Shown: positions 7,494 through 16,848, counted from the stretch's first letter. The stretch is DNA of 44,426 nucleotides from Synergistaceae bacterium (GCA_017439345.1 JAFSJJ010000012.1:1-44426), one strand, 5' to 3'. Notes: generated by a model from the letters alone, not told the origin. A program made the numbers and translations.

Positions 7494-8228
7494 ATGAACG
7501 AGCTAAAAATTTTAGGAATAATTCCCGCAAGATATGCTTCGTCAAGATTTCCCGGAAAGCCCTTAGCAGATATTTGCGGCAAAACTATGATTGAGCGCGT
7601 CTATAATCAGGCAGTGAAAGCAAAATTGTTGAGTGATGTTGTTGTTGCTACTGATGACGAAAGAATTTATGACTGTGTAAAGAGTTTCGGGGGAAGGGCA
7701 TTAATGACAGGTTCAGGGCTTCCCAACGGTACGGCAAGATGTCATGAGGCAGCGAAATTGTACGGTGAAAAAATTGACTCAGTGATAAATATTCAAGGTG
7801 ATGAGCCTTTGTTAGACCCGTTAATGATTGACGAAGCTGCAGAGCTTTTACATGATAATTACTGCGTTACGTTATGCAGAGAACTTGATGATGACTTCAC
7901 GAATCCTAATGTTGTCAAAGTCGTAATGAATCTCAACGGTGAAGCATTATATTTCTCGCGTTCGTTGATCCCATACAAGCGCAATCAAGTTAATCAAGCA
8001 ATATATCAGCATATAGGCATTTACGGCTATAGTTTGGAATTCCTGAATAAATATGCAGCACTCGAGTCAACGCCATTGAGTGAATGCGAGTCTCTCGAAC
8101 AGTTAAAGATTTTAGAACACGGCTATAAAATTCGCGTCAAGGTTACGAGTTCCAAGAGTCAGAATATCGGAGTCGATACTCCCGAAGATTTGCAGAGAGT
8201 GAGAGAGATTATCAATGCCGGGATTTAA
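7494..8228 (+). CDS. kdsB: CMP-Kdo synthetase
   Basis: Activates Kdo with CTP to CMP-Kdo, the donor for Kdo transferases. The nucleotidyltransferase signature IPARYASSRFPGKPLADI is at residues 8-25, followed by INIQGDEPLL and the sugar-binding YFSRSLIPY. Length 244 aa is normal. The ATG starts immediately after the kdsD TAA. The final 14 bases overlap the first ELM1-family gene. The Kdo-8-phosphate phosphatase gene kdsC, needed between kdsA and kdsB, is absent from this run, so that step must be encoded elsewhere or by another phosphatase. Confidence 0.95.
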   Translation: MNELKILGIIPARYASSRFPGKPLADICGKTMIERVYNQAVKAKLLSDVVVATDDERIYDCVKSFGGRALMTGSGLPNGTARCHEAAKLYGEKIDSVINIQGDEPLLDPLMIDEAAELLHDNYCVTLCRELDDDFTNPNVVKVVMNLNGEALYFSRSLIPYKRNQVNQAIYQHIGIYGYSLEFLNKYAALESTPLSECESLEQLKILEHGYKIRVKVTSSKSQNIGVDTPEDLQRVREIINAGI

Positions 8229-9285
8229 AAGAGTCGTCATATTGAGTGATGGAATTCGCGGACACTTTCACCAGTCGTTAGGCTTAGCAAACTGGCTTGA
8301 GAGACTCGAGGAAGTCAGACTCGAAAAGGTTATCGAAGTTCCCAAGTTAAGAGGCATTCGCAAATTTATCATGATGAAGATTCTTGCTGGGAAAATTGCT
8401 TCTCGTGACTCTAATTATTCTCGTCAGTGGCTGAAAAATTCCGGCGCGTCATTCGGTGAGTTCAAGCCTAACACGTTATTTATTTCTACAGGAAGCTCGG
8501 CAGCTCCATTTTGTCTGGCTCTGGCAAAGTCTACAGGCAATAAGGCAGCCGTAATCATGACTCCTTCTGTACTGGGAACAAAGCCTTTTGATTTCGCAGT
8601 AATTCCTGAACACGATCAACATGATGATAACGACAAGAATATTATTGTTACACTCGGCGCACCGAATCACATTTACAGGCCGGATTTAAAAGAGGAGTCA
8701 AAAAAGTTTTTCGCAGGAAAAGACTTCACGAATCAAAAAGTTATAGCACTCTTAATCGGAGGCAGTGACGCAAATTATAATTTAACGCCTGACTTTATCG
8801 AGAAAGTATTAACGCCTTTACGCAATATTAATCACGAGACAAGAATATTAATAACGACTTCAAGACGTACGGGCAGAGCAGTTGATGATGTCATAGAGAA
8901 AATCTTCACTGACTGCAAAAATATTGATTACATGTTACTAGCCTCAAGAGAACCTGACGTGAACCCAATACCTGCAATGCTGGGAGCCGCGACTCATGTG
9001 CTTGTTAGTGAAGATTCTGTCTCTATGGCTTCAGAGTCAATTACTGCGGGTTTTCGAATCGGCTTAATTCGAGTCCCAAGATTTAATAATTTCATGAAAA
9101 AGTTATTAGGTTACGGGGCATCAAGATTTGATGATTTATTCATGAAATTTCAAGAAAAAGATTTGCTGCTCGACTTAGGGAGGAGTCCTGACTATGCAAA
9201 ATTTATTGATACACCTGAACAGAAACACGGCAAAAATTTCAATGAGGCACGGAGAGCTGCTGAATGTATATTAAACATGCCGTAA
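8215..9285 (+). CDS. ELM1-family (mitochondrial fission ELM1-like) GT-B-type protein, copy 1
   Basis: A 356-aa protein with the family opening VVILSDGIRGHFHQSLGLA and later segments SVLGTKPFDFAVIPEHD, LIGGSDANY, TTSRRTGRAVDD and ATHVLVSEDSVSMASE. The family (Pfam Mito_fiss_Elm1) is named after a plant mitochondrial fission factor. Its bacterial members look like GT-B glycosyltransferases and often lie beside LPS genes, but their reaction is unknown to me. The E-D-S plus S-E segment near residues 263-273 resembles the nucleotide-sugar-binding part of GT-B enzymes. It overlaps kdsB by 14 bp and is followed 36 bp later by a clear paralogue. The location suggests a role in adding or exporting Kdo/core sugars. 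Confidence 0.8.
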   Translation: MPGFKRVVILSDGIRGHFHQSLGLANWLERLEEVRLEKVIEVPKLRGIRKFIMMKILAGKIASRDSNYSRQWLKNSGASFGEFKPNTLFISTGSSAAPFCLALAKSTGNKAAVIMTPSVLGTKPFDFAVIPEHDQHDDNDKNIIVTLGAPNHIYRPDLKEESKKFFAGKDFTNQKVIALLIGGSDANYNLTPDFIEKVLTPLRNINHETRILITTSRRTGRAVDDVIEKIFTDCKNIDYMLLASREPDVNPIPAMLGAATHVLVSEDSVSMASESITAGFRIGLIRVPRFNNFMKKLLGYGASRFDDLFMKFQEKDLLLDLGRSPDYAKFIDTPEQKHGKNFNEARRAAECILNMP

Positions 9286-9321
9286 AAAAATTAAATATAG
9301 AATCAGAGGGATTAATTTAAC

Positions 9322-10386
9322 ATGGCAAATTTTGAACATGTTGTAGTACTAAGCGACGGAATAAGGGGACATTATCACCAGGCTGTAGGGCTTGCGAACT
9401 GGCTTAGGAAGCTGGGAGGTGTACAGATTGACCCTGCTATCAACGTGCCTATTTTTCAGGGCTTCCAGAAGTTACTGCACATGAAATTTTTCGTCAGGAA
9501 TCTTGAGTCAGAAGATACTTCTTACCCTCGCAACTGGCTTAAATCGACCGGAGTCAGATTCAGAAAATTTGCTCCCGGAACGTTATTTATTTCTGCTGGA
9601 GGACAGGCTGCCCCCTACTGTCTGGCATTTGCGCGGGCTACTAAGAATAAATGCTGCTGCATAATGACCCCGTCCGTATTAGGCACTAAACCCTTTGATT
9701 TCGCAATTATTCCCAGTCATGACAAACATGATCCCAAAGATGATAATTTATTCGTGACTCTAGGCGCACCGAATCATATATGTCCTTCTGAACTTGCCGA
9801 AGTGTCGCAGGCATTTTTCGGAGATCAGGAATTTCACACGCCCAAAATTATCGGAGTTGCTATCGGAGGCGGGGACTCGAACTATAAAATCACTCCCAGA
9901 TGGATTGAAGACGTGTTAGCACCGTTAAGATATGTAGATGACGCTACGATTTTGATTACGACTTCAAGACGTTCCGGGCCTGCTGTTGACGCTGCTGTTG
10001 AAAGAGTCTTTGCAAACGCTCCGACCGTAGGCAAGATGTTATTAATGTCTCGAAAGCCTGGAATGAATTTATTATCTGCAATGCTGGGCATGGCGACTCA
10101 TGTTCTCGTTACTGAGGACTCTATTTCTATCGTGTCAGAGGCAATAACGGCAGGATTTAAGGCAGGCTTAATGCGTGTAATCAGGTCTACAGGATCGATT
10201 AAGAAAATGCTCGGTTACGGCGCACAGAGATTTGACGCAACATTTGACGAGATGATTAAACGGGGCTTGATTCAGGACTTGGGAGATATTCCAAATTTTG
10301 ATAGATTCTTAGAGCCTCCTGAACAAAAGCACTATCAAGACTTCAGTGAAGCCAGAAGAGCAGCTGAATGGATTCTAAGCCACTAA
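9322..10386 (+). CDS. ELM1-family GT-B-type protein, copy 2 (tandem paralogue)
   Basis: A 354-aa protein collinear with the preceding gene over its whole length: VVVLSDGIRGHYHQAVGLA, SVLGTKPFDFAIIP, AIGGGDSNYK, TTSRRSGPAVD, ATHVLVTEDSISIVSE and the terminal EPPEQKHYQDF. By eye roughly half the positions are identical, so the pair came from duplication followed by divergence. Start ATG has AGAGGG about 12 bases upstream. It overlaps the GT4 glycosyltransferase by 19 bp. Two copies may act on two successive or alternative acceptors, which is inference. A search against characterised GT-B families would show which, if any, is catalytic. Confidence 0.8.
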   Translation: MANFEHVVVLSDGIRGHYHQAVGLANWLRKLGGVQIDPAINVPIFQGFQKLLHMKFFVRNLESEDTSYPRNWLKSTGVRFRKFAPGTLFISAGGQAAPYCLAFARATKNKCCCIMTPSVLGTKPFDFAIIPSHDKHDPKDDNLFVTLGAPNHICPSELAEVSQAFFGDQEFHTPKIIGVAIGGGDSNYKITPRWIEDVLAPLRYVDDATILITTSRRSGPAVDAAVERVFANAPTVGKMLLMSRKPGMNLLSAMLGMATHVLVTEDSISIVSEAITAGFKAGLMRVIRSTGSIKKMLGYGAQRFDATFDEMIKRGLIQDLGDIPNFDRFLEPPEQKHYQDFSEARRAAEWILSH

Positions 10387-11423
10387 ATATTTTATATATC
10401 ATTCCCAGTTTCGATGAGGGCGGGGCAGAAGTTCATGTCCTGAATCTCATTCGGGAATTAAATCACAAGCATAATATAACTCTTGTATCATCAGGGGGCA
10501 GGCTCGAGTCAAAGCTCCCTGAACGAGTCAAGATTATAAATTTACCGGTTCACAGAAAAAATATTTTTACTGGAATTTACTGCGCTTTAAAGTTAAATGC
10601 CCTCAATAAAAAATTTCACTGGGATTTAGTTCACGTTCACTCAAGAGTCCCTGCTTGGATTGCGTGGCTGTTGTCGAGTCTTTCAGGAGTCAAATTTATT
10701 GCAACCGCACACTCGCTTTATTCACTAAATGCGGGCTTAATCCCTTTCAGACATGCTGACGGAGTTATATGCGTCTCTGAGTCAGTAAAGAATCACATGC
10801 AAAATTATTTACCGGTTAATAACGTGAAAGTTATTTATAACGGCATAATAAAATCAGGATTGACTCATAATTACTCTGGCCGGGTAATAAAATTCTTGTT
10901 CGCAGGGAGATTAACGAGACTTAAGGGGCTTGATATAGCGTTAAAGGCTCTAAGTGAACTCAAAAGCTATAACTGGACGCTTGATATTTTAGGCGACGGG
11001 ACTCAGCGTAACGAGCTTGAATCTTTGAGTGTGAGTCTTGGCCTTAGTGATCGGGTAATTTTTCACGGTTCTCAAGATAAAGCTCAGGTTATGAACTTCA
11101 TGTGTGAGTCTTCATGTTTATTATTTCCGTCAGTTAGTGAAGGAATGGGCTTAGTAGTCCTTGAGGCTGTCTCGCTGGGATTAAGAGTCATTGCTTCGGA
11201 CTTGGAGGCACTGCACGAGCTTTCAGGTTCCGGGCTTGTAGAGTCAGGGAATGTTCAGGCGTGGAAATTAGCAATCAAGAAATTTCTTGACACCGGAGAG
11301 AGCAGCAATTTTGACGCGAATAAAATAATAGACGTTCACGAAATGGCGGACTTGACAGAGAGATTTTACTTCGAGATAAATAAAGTAAAGCGACTCCCCG
11401 CAGGGAATCGCATGAATAATTGA
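10368..11423 (+). CDS. Glycosyltransferase family 4
   Basis: GT-B retaining glycosyltransferase of 351 aa. The N-terminal acceptor domain opens with ILYIIPSFDEGGAEVHVLNL. The donor domain shows FAGRLTRLKGLDIALKAL, ILGDGTQRNELE and the family E-x7-E region SVSEGMGLVVLEAVSLG (E-G-M-G ... E-A). It probably transfers a sugar from a nucleotide donor during LPS core or surface glycan assembly; the sugar cannot be deduced. The gene is last in the operon, overlaps the second ELM1 gene by 19 bp and ends 4 bp before the convergent metalloprotease gene. Confidence 0.88.
   Translation: MDSKPLNILYIIPSFDEGGAEVHVLNLIRELNHKHNITLVSSGGRLESKLPERVKIINLPVHRKNIFTGIYCALKLNALNKKFHWDLVHVHSRVPAWIAWLLSSLSGVKFIATAHSLYSLNAGLIPFRHADGVICVSESVKNHMQNYLPVNNVKVIYNGIIKSGLTHNYSGRVIKFLFAGRLTRLKGLDIALKALSELKSYNWTLDILGDGTQRNELESLSVSLGLSDRVIFHGSQDKAQVMNFMCESSCLLFPSVSEGMGLVVLEAVSLGLRVIASDLEALHELSGSGLVESGNVQAWKLAIKKFLDTGESSNFDANKIIDVHEMADLTERFYFEINKVKRLPAGNRMNN
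11381..11411 (-). terminator. Terminator for the M4 protease gene, embedded in the 3' end of the GT4 gene
   Basis: On the minus strand a 9-bp stem (GCGATTCCC with GGGAGTCGC, one G-T pair, 4-base loop; 11390-11398 with 11403-11411) is followed by a T-rich tail (TTTACTTTATTTA). It follows the protease stop at 11428 and lies within the coding sequence of the convergent glycosyltransferase. Confidence 0.6.
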
Positions 11424-11427
11424 CACC

Positions 11428-14400
11428 TTACCTTAAGGCCGGCTCACTATTAACAAGACTATTTGAATCATCAGGAGTTACCGGCTTCATTCCAGTCCGT
11501 AAATCTAAAACATTCCAGTAAGAATAACTTGATTTGCCCGCGTCAACATCAGGAACAGTAAACGTAAAATTCTGCTGGCCTGATTTGTAGAGATTAACAA
11601 CAGCATTTGAATCCGTCCATGTAGTGCTATAATCGCTTGAATACCAGTGGACAAAGTATTTATATCTTGCTCCTGGAACTGCATCAAATGTTATCGTCTC
11701 GAAACCTCGTCCGTTGGTGTCGTCATGGTCAAGAACAGCTGTAACACTGCCGCTGCTGTCGTATGCCTCTCTGTTGCTGTAGTAAACGTGAAAAGTTTTA
11801 CCGTCCGGCAGTATTCCGATTAAATGTGCGTCAAGGTCTCTCGGAGATTCGTCCCATTGCAGGGTAATCCTGTATTTATTGTCAGTGAATGCATTGGGTG
11901 AAAGAATTATATCTTGTATTATATTTCCGCTCGGAGGTACTACGAGATCATCAAGAAAATATGTTGTGTATCCTTCTTTGCTGACTTCAACAGTGTAATA
12001 GCCTGCGATCATTCGAGTCGTGTAATTACCTCCGGTTTCAGATAAAAGCTCTGCAGCTGTATCTCCTGTGTGAATATTCCAGCCGTGACGTATCTTGAAC
12101 ACAGCTCCCTCTACTGCTTCGCCTGTCAAAGCGTTCCTGACTATTCCGCTGAGATTTGAGGGCTGACTTGATGATTTGCCTACTAGACGTATATCAAGAA
12201 ATTTATCATCGCCTTCTTCGATTTCTATAATGCCGTTAAACGGGACGTAATCGCCATGTGTAATATTAATTAAGTATCTTCCTGCAGGGACTTCAAACGA
12301 GAAATTGCCTTCTGAATCTGTAACCGCATTATAATCCCTGCCCTTAATATCGCCGAACACTCCGGCTATATTTACCTGCAGATTTACATTAACGTTATTA
12401 AGTGCTGTCTTGTCATAAGTCGAAACTTTACCGGTTATGTTATATCTTGCTGTCTCGATCCCTACTGTGTCAAAAGCATATTTGATTCTCTCTATGTCAT
12501 CTTCGGACATTTTGAGCTTCTTTGCTGCCCTGAGCAGACAGCTTCTGACAGTGAAATAATCTGACGTTGCATTATAGCCCATACGCATGGATTTATACCA
12601 GACTCTCCCGAGGTCTTTCCATGACATTTCTTGATTGTTTATAACATGAGTCTTCATGAGATATGCAGGATATGATATGAGCGAGCAGTTATAGTGGACG
12701 TAGCCGTGATCTCCATCACCTTGAAAAAGACGCTGCAACCATGTTCCTGCAAAAATATAACGTTCTGAATAATGTGTAGGGCTTGTTGCTCTTTCAGCTT
12801 GTCTTGCATTAGTATCTGCAGGGTTTTCAATATTCCTAGTGTAAGAACCTTCTGCATGAACATCTCTCCCATGTAGCCATTGTTGAGTCATAATGCATCC
12901 AAAGATATCTGCATATCCTTCATCGATAGCTCCTGTTGCATTGTGATATGGTAAGTTATCAATATATTCATCACCGCTAAGAATATACTTGTCAACCCTG
13001 TAGCCCAATACACCGTGCGTGCTTTCATGAGTTAAAACATCGATTGCAGATGCGTTAGAACGTTGAGCCTTATCCTGGTCACAAATATAGATACCCTCTC
13101 GATAATCGCGTGTATGCCAGTAATAAGCATTGTCACGATCATTATCAACTCTCTCATGAGCAATCAGCTTAACTGCCGTCCCTTGCCCGTCAATAGAATC
13201 ACGATTAAATTCGCTTTTCCACCATTTGATAATTTCTATCATGTTCGTATAAGCGGAGATTTGCTGAGAGTCAGTCCATGCTTCACCGGCCGGGTGTCTG
13301 ACAAGATTAGCCATATCTGCCGTATTGTTATATACAATTATGGTTGTATTATTAGCCTCAGTGATTCTCGTTGTCATGTACTCTACGTTATTATCATAAT
13401 CAGGAATAACAGGAAATGATACAGGATCGTCAAGTTCATTAATTCCGCTTCGTATATCCGCAGTATGAATATTTGAGTACCCGAAAATTGCTTCGCCGGT
13501 CAAGGCATTGATAAAAATATCTTCGTTGATGTAGCCTTCATTATCTTTAGCCCCGTAAATATTAATTACATATGCCGTTACAGGCTTGCTCTTATAGTCT
13601 TCAAGTGAGAATATAACAGTGCCTTTGCTGTGAACGTCAAAGCTCCCGGAGTAAAGACTCTTTACAGATTCTTCGGCCTGTTCCTGAGTGTAAGCTGTGT
13701 CGAGATTGGCAGCCTTTAGAATATACGTAGGCAGAAAATTTGAAGTGATAAAATCTGTCTCTCCGCTTTCATTCGTTGAAACTGTGATATTCCTTCCGTA
13801 AACTCTCTTGCCGTTGTAGACCTGAGCAAAAGTGTATTCGGCTCCGTATTCGTCAGAAGTAATCACGCTGTTTACGAGTTCTTCATAAGGATCATCAATG
13901 CCGAGTATAGAATGAATGTTCCACACAGTATCAACAGCATCATCAGCATTATCTACTATAATTTCACTGTACTTGCCGTCTATGTCAGTAACGTAGTTAT
14001 CCGTATTCCGATCCTCTGTGTCTTCGTGACCTTCATTATCTTTATTATCATTGTCGTTGTCTTCATTAGGCTGTTCACTACTGCTCTGATAATAATTATT
14101 ATAAAGAATTCTGAAGTCATCATTATCCTGATTCATCTGCTTTATTTCGTCTACTCCGATAACTTTTACTTCAGATTTCACTTCTTCAGGTGTTTTGAGC
14201 CTTCTGCGCATTACTGTGAGAGAAAAATCGCGCTCAGCCGAAAGTGTTCCGTCCGAAACATTCACTGTTAAAATAACGTTTGAGTTACTGCTTTGACGGG
14301 TTACTATTCCTTTAGAAGTTATTATATCCGGGTTGTTGCTTTGCCATGTTATAGCAATATCTCCGAAAATTTTATCAGCATATACCGGCAGAGTTACATT

Positions 14401-14616
14401 TTGGGTAACATGATCTGCATTATCTCCAGGATAGTAGCCTATAGAGAGCTGACTTATCACGTAATCCACATAAACCGGCTTTGAGATTTCCGGAACATTA
14501 TCATCAGGATTATTCCCAAAATTCCCGGAATGTCCTCCTCCGCAGCCCGAACTGAACAAGGCAGCAAAGAACACAGCCATACATGACACGAGCGTAAAAA
14601 ACTTTTTGTTACTCAT
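11428..14616 (-). CDS. Multidomain M4 (thermolysin-like) zinc metalloprotease lipoprotein
   Basis: A 1062-aa exported protease. The signal peptide ends in a lipobox, FSSGC. It is followed by a bacterial Ig-like segment (WQSNNPDI ... GIVTRQ ... FSLTVM), an acidic Asn/Asp/Glu-rich linker and an FTP/PepSY-type propeptide. The M4 peptidase has HExxH at H530-H534 (HESTH), third ligand E566 in AIDEGYADIFG and the catalytic histidine region YVHYNCSLISYPAY. The C-terminal part has two carboxypeptidase-regulatory-like beta sandwiches (GKVSTYDKTALNNVNVNL and GIVRNALTGEAVEGAVF) and a YfaP/DUF2135-like domain (ITLQWDESPRDLDAHLIG). I chose ATG 14616, with GGAGGG 9 bases upstream, because it starts directly at the signal peptide; the frame extends 20 codons further with no binding site. 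It is likely anchored at the outer surface and degrades host or environmental protein. Confidence 0.88.
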   Translation of the reverse strand: MSNKKFFTLVSCMAVFFAALFSSGCGGGHSGNFGNNPDDNVPEISKPVYVDYVISQLSIGYYPGDNADHVTQNVTLPVYADKIFGDIAITWQSNNPDIITSKGIVTRQSSNSNVILTVNVSDGTLSAERDFSLTVMRRRLKTPEEVKSEVKVIGVDEIKQMNQDNDDFRILYNNYYQSSSEQPNEDNDNDNKDNEGHEDTEDRNTDNYVTDIDGKYSEIIVDNADDAVDTVWNIHSILGIDDPYEELVNSVITSDEYGAEYTFAQVYNGKRVYGRNITVSTNESGETDFITSNFLPTYILKAANLDTAYTQEQAEESVKSLYSGSFDVHSKGTVIFSLEDYKSKPVTAYVINIYGAKDNEGYINEDIFINALTGEAIFGYSNIHTADIRSGINELDDPVSFPVIPDYDNNVEYMTTRITEANNTTIIVYNNTADMANLVRHPAGEAWTDSQQISAYTNMIEIIKWWKSEFNRDSIDGQGTAVKLIAHERVDNDRDNAYYWHTRDYREGIYICDQDKAQRSNASAIDVLTHESTHGVLGYRVDKYILSGDEYIDNLPYHNATGAIDEGYADIFGCIMTQQWLHGRDVHAEGSYTRNIENPADTNARQAERATSPTHYSERYIFAGTWLQRLFQGDGDHGYVHYNCSLISYPAYLMKTHVINNQEMSWKDLGRVWYKSMRMGYNATSDYFTVRSCLLRAAKKLKMSEDDIERIKYAFDTVGIETARYNITGKVSTYDKTALNNVNVNLQVNIAGVFGDIKGRDYNAVTDSEGNFSFEVPAGRYLINITHGDYVPFNGIIEIEEGDDKFLDIRLVGKSSSQPSNLSGIVRNALTGEAVEGAVFKIRHGWNIHTGDTAAELLSETGGNYTTRMIAGYYTVEVSKEGYTTYFLDDLVVPPSGNIIQDIILSPNAFTDNKYRITLQWDESPRDLDAHLIGILPDGKTFHVYYSNREAYDSSGSVTAVLDHDDTNGRGFETITFDAVPGARYKYFVHWYSSDYSTTWTDSNAVVNLYKSGQQNFTFTVPDVDAGKSSYSYWNVLDLRTGMKPVTPDDSNSLVNSEPALR

Positions 14617-14860
14617 TGCTAACGTCCCTCCATAAGTAAATATAAGGTTATGAAATATGAAAATAGTTATATACACATGACCGTCTCAGCCTGCCTTATG
14701 TTATAATTAAGCGAATAAGACAAGGGATACGACAAGAAGCACCCACTTCAAGCCATGTGCAGATAATTTTAAATGCGTTGAATTATTATAGCACAGCCCT
14801 TGTTAATTTTTGTGCATGTTCAAATTTAAATTTTTTCACATTAAGTCTTTATTTACAGCA

Positions 14861-14888
14861 AAAATGCCCGGCAGCGTAATTACTACCG
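14861..14888 (-). terminator. Probable terminator after the TerB_N gene
   Basis: Minus-strand stem CGGTAG/CTGCCG (14883-14888 with 14869-14874, one G-T pair) is followed by GGCATTTTT. It begins 18 bp after the stop of the TerB_N gene. The remaining gap 14617-14860 before the protease gene is AT-rich and holds no gene I can support. Confidence 0.45.
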
Positions 14889-14905
14889 AGCGTAAAAAAT
14901 AAATC

Positions 14906-16825
14906 TTAAGCGTTCTTGAATAACAGATTCATTAACTTCAAGACTTCATTACCGCGCATCTTCTCAGATTTGGACTTCTCTAATTCCGAAAGCTCTTCAT
15001 CTTCTCGCAGCCTTAACACTTCGCACAAGATAGAATTCACTTCAGGATTATTATTAAATTCAGGCAGCATACTCGCAGCATGAATAATCATGTTCCGCAA
15101 AGTCTTTCTTTCATCATCAGAGAGCCACGCACACAGAAATTCACCGTAATATTCAGGGCCGTACTGTGTCGGAAGATTTAACGGTTTCTGAGCCTCAAGC
15201 CTTATATTATCGCCTTCAGTCAACGCAAAGAACTCATTCATTCTCTGTCTCAACGGCTCAAAAACTCTCTCTTCGTCAACTGCTAGAGACGCGCACATGA
15301 ACTCAAGGACGAAAGAAGCTACCCTGTAACTCTGAGTTAATATAGTGCCTGGTTTGAGTTCGATAAATAAAATCTTGTCGCCCCAGTTATATTCGCGTCC
15401 TGATATGCCCAAATCCGGGATAACTTGCCAGCCTTCTACTTGAGCAGTATCTACGATTGATTTACGTTCTTTGCCCGTCAGCTTAACTTTAGGGGACGTA
15501 CTGAACTTCATTAATCTGCCCAAATTCTCAAGCGTCGTGATTAATGGCAGTTCGCTCCCTTCAGGTCTGAGGGTCTTAATGAAACCTTCAAAGTCAGGGC
15601 GTTCTGTTATGTCAGCTAAGTCCGGTACAGGTTCAGCAGGTTTATTCGCGAGTAAAAATACTTCCCACGAGTCTAATAAAGGCTTGAATATTTTCAGGTC
15701 AGCAAAGAAGTCAAGAATTTCTACTGTTTCACTGTCTTTCTTGCCTAACTGTATCGAAGGATTCTCAGGCTTGTATGAAATCTTTATAGTATTCTGAGGC
15801 TTTGATAACACGAGTCCGCCTTTGCATATATCTTTATAAATCGGCGTGAATTTTTGCAGAGCTTCTTCTGAGTGAGGCAGCCACGGATCATTTTCCCTGT
15901 GAAGTTTTGCAGCTGTCCTTATAACAGTAAATGCTACGGCAGACGGCAGGGGCAGAGTCGACTTTGCATAAGAACTCAATAATATATCAAGCAGACCTTC
16001 AGGAACTTGATTCAATCTCTTGCAGTAGTTAAGCAAATCAGCATCAGGAAGCCAAATTTTTATTGCGAGCCACGTTATGAAATTAATAATTTTGTCGCTC
16101 ATAACGTCCCAGCGTATTATAGGAAGCAATCTAAACACTTCGCCGATACACATTCCCAGATCTAATTTATCTGTTATAGTCCTGCGTTCGATTCCGTAAA
16201 GCCATATAGTCGGATAACATGCATGTAAAGGAGGCTGAATTCTTGCTCCTGACAGCCACGTTAAATATATGCCTCTCTGCAAAGGGGTCATCGCAGCATA
16301 AGACTCGGCACCTTCAGCTGGTAACTTGTCGCCGTACTTGGGAAATTCAACGGGTAAAGTTATATCAATACATGATGGCTCAGGGGTAGCGCATTCACCG
16401 TTTGACCAGTAAGCAGCAGGGCCGGGAATTATTATATTGTCGTTGAGCTGAATATTTCCTGCACGTCCGCACCATCTCAGCAAATTTGCTTTAGCCTTAG
16501 CTTGTTTCTTTGGCTCTGTCGATAATCCATAAGGGGACTCTTCACCTGCAGGGGCATGCGCAGAATACGTTGCACCGCCTACTTTATCAGCGTCAGTTAC
16601 AGGCTTGGCGGATAATACAAAGCCTCCTTCTGAATCTGAGTCTGAGTCTGAGTCGTTATTATCATCGTCATCTTCAACTTCGACATCAGGCAGATCAAGT
16701 GATTCTGATTGACTCTGACTCTGACTCTGAGTCTGTGCGTCCTGATTATGATTATTCGCAGACTGCTGGCGTAAAAAAGCTCCGACGGCTATAGCAACGA
16801 ACAAGCCTATAACAAGATAAATCAT
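14906..16825 (-). CDS. Membrane-anchored TerB_N/TerB_C domain protein
   Basis: A 639-aa protein. Residues 1-18 form one membrane helix, then comes a Gln/Ser repeat (29-42), an acidic Asp/Ser repeat (48-66) and a soluble part. Residues about 110-330 match the TerB N-terminal domain pattern: LLRWCGRAG, then SYAAMTPLQRGIYLTWLSGAR, then YGIERR. The last 150 residues, with a long helical tail, fit the TerB C-terminal domain. TerB-type modules occur with tellurite-resistance and stress systems and have been proposed to sense metals or membrane stress. The exact role is unknown. It lies 23 bp downstream of the DUF2156 gene and is probably co-transcribed with it. The upstream binding site is weak (AGCAGGT, 15 bases from ATG). 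The hexamer DNA repeats in the linker could vary in number in frame. Confidence 0.75.
   Translation of the reverse strand: MIYLVIGLFVAIAVGAFLRQQSANNHNQDAQTQSQSQSQSESLDLPDVEVEDDDDNNDSDSDSDSEGGFVLSAKPVTDADKVGGATYSAHAPAGEESPYGLSTEPKKQAKAKANLLRWCGRAGNIQLNDNIIIPGPAAYWSNGECATPEPSCIDITLPVEFPKYGDKLPAEGAESYAAMTPLQRGIYLTWLSGARIQPPLHACYPTIWLYGIERRTITDKLDLGMCIGEVFRLLPIIRWDVMSDKIINFITWLAIKIWLPDADLLNYCKRLNQVPEGLLDILLSSYAKSTLPLPSAVAFTVIRTAAKLHRENDPWLPHSEEALQKFTPIYKDICKGGLVLSKPQNTIKISYKPENPSIQLGKKDSETVEILDFFADLKIFKPLLDSWEVFLLANKPAEPVPDLADITERPDFEGFIKTLRPEGSELPLITTLENLGRLMKFSTSPKVKLTGKERKSIVDTAQVEGWQVIPDLGISGREYNWGDKILFIELKPGTILTQSYRVASFVLEFMCASLAVDEERVFEPLRQRMNEFFALTEGDNIRLEAQKPLNLPTQYGPEYYGEFLCAWLSDDERKTLRNMIIHAASMLPEFNNNPEVNSILCEVLRLREDEELSELEKSKSEKMRGNEVLKLMNLLFKNA
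16632..16735. repeat. Two hexamer-repeat tracts in the TerB_N protein linker
   Basis: Tract 16632-16654 is built of GAGTCT units (encoding the Asp/Ser stretch) and tract 16701-16735 of CTGACT units (encoding the Gln/Ser stretch). Both are multiples of three, so slippage changes linker length only. Confidence 0.75.
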
Positions 16826-16848
16826 GATAAAAAATTTTTACCTGCTTT

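Noticed and set aside
13912-14271. Plus-strand frame rich in Ile/Val opposite the protease
   Set aside because: Antisense shadow of the acidic Asn/Asp linker of the metalloprotease.
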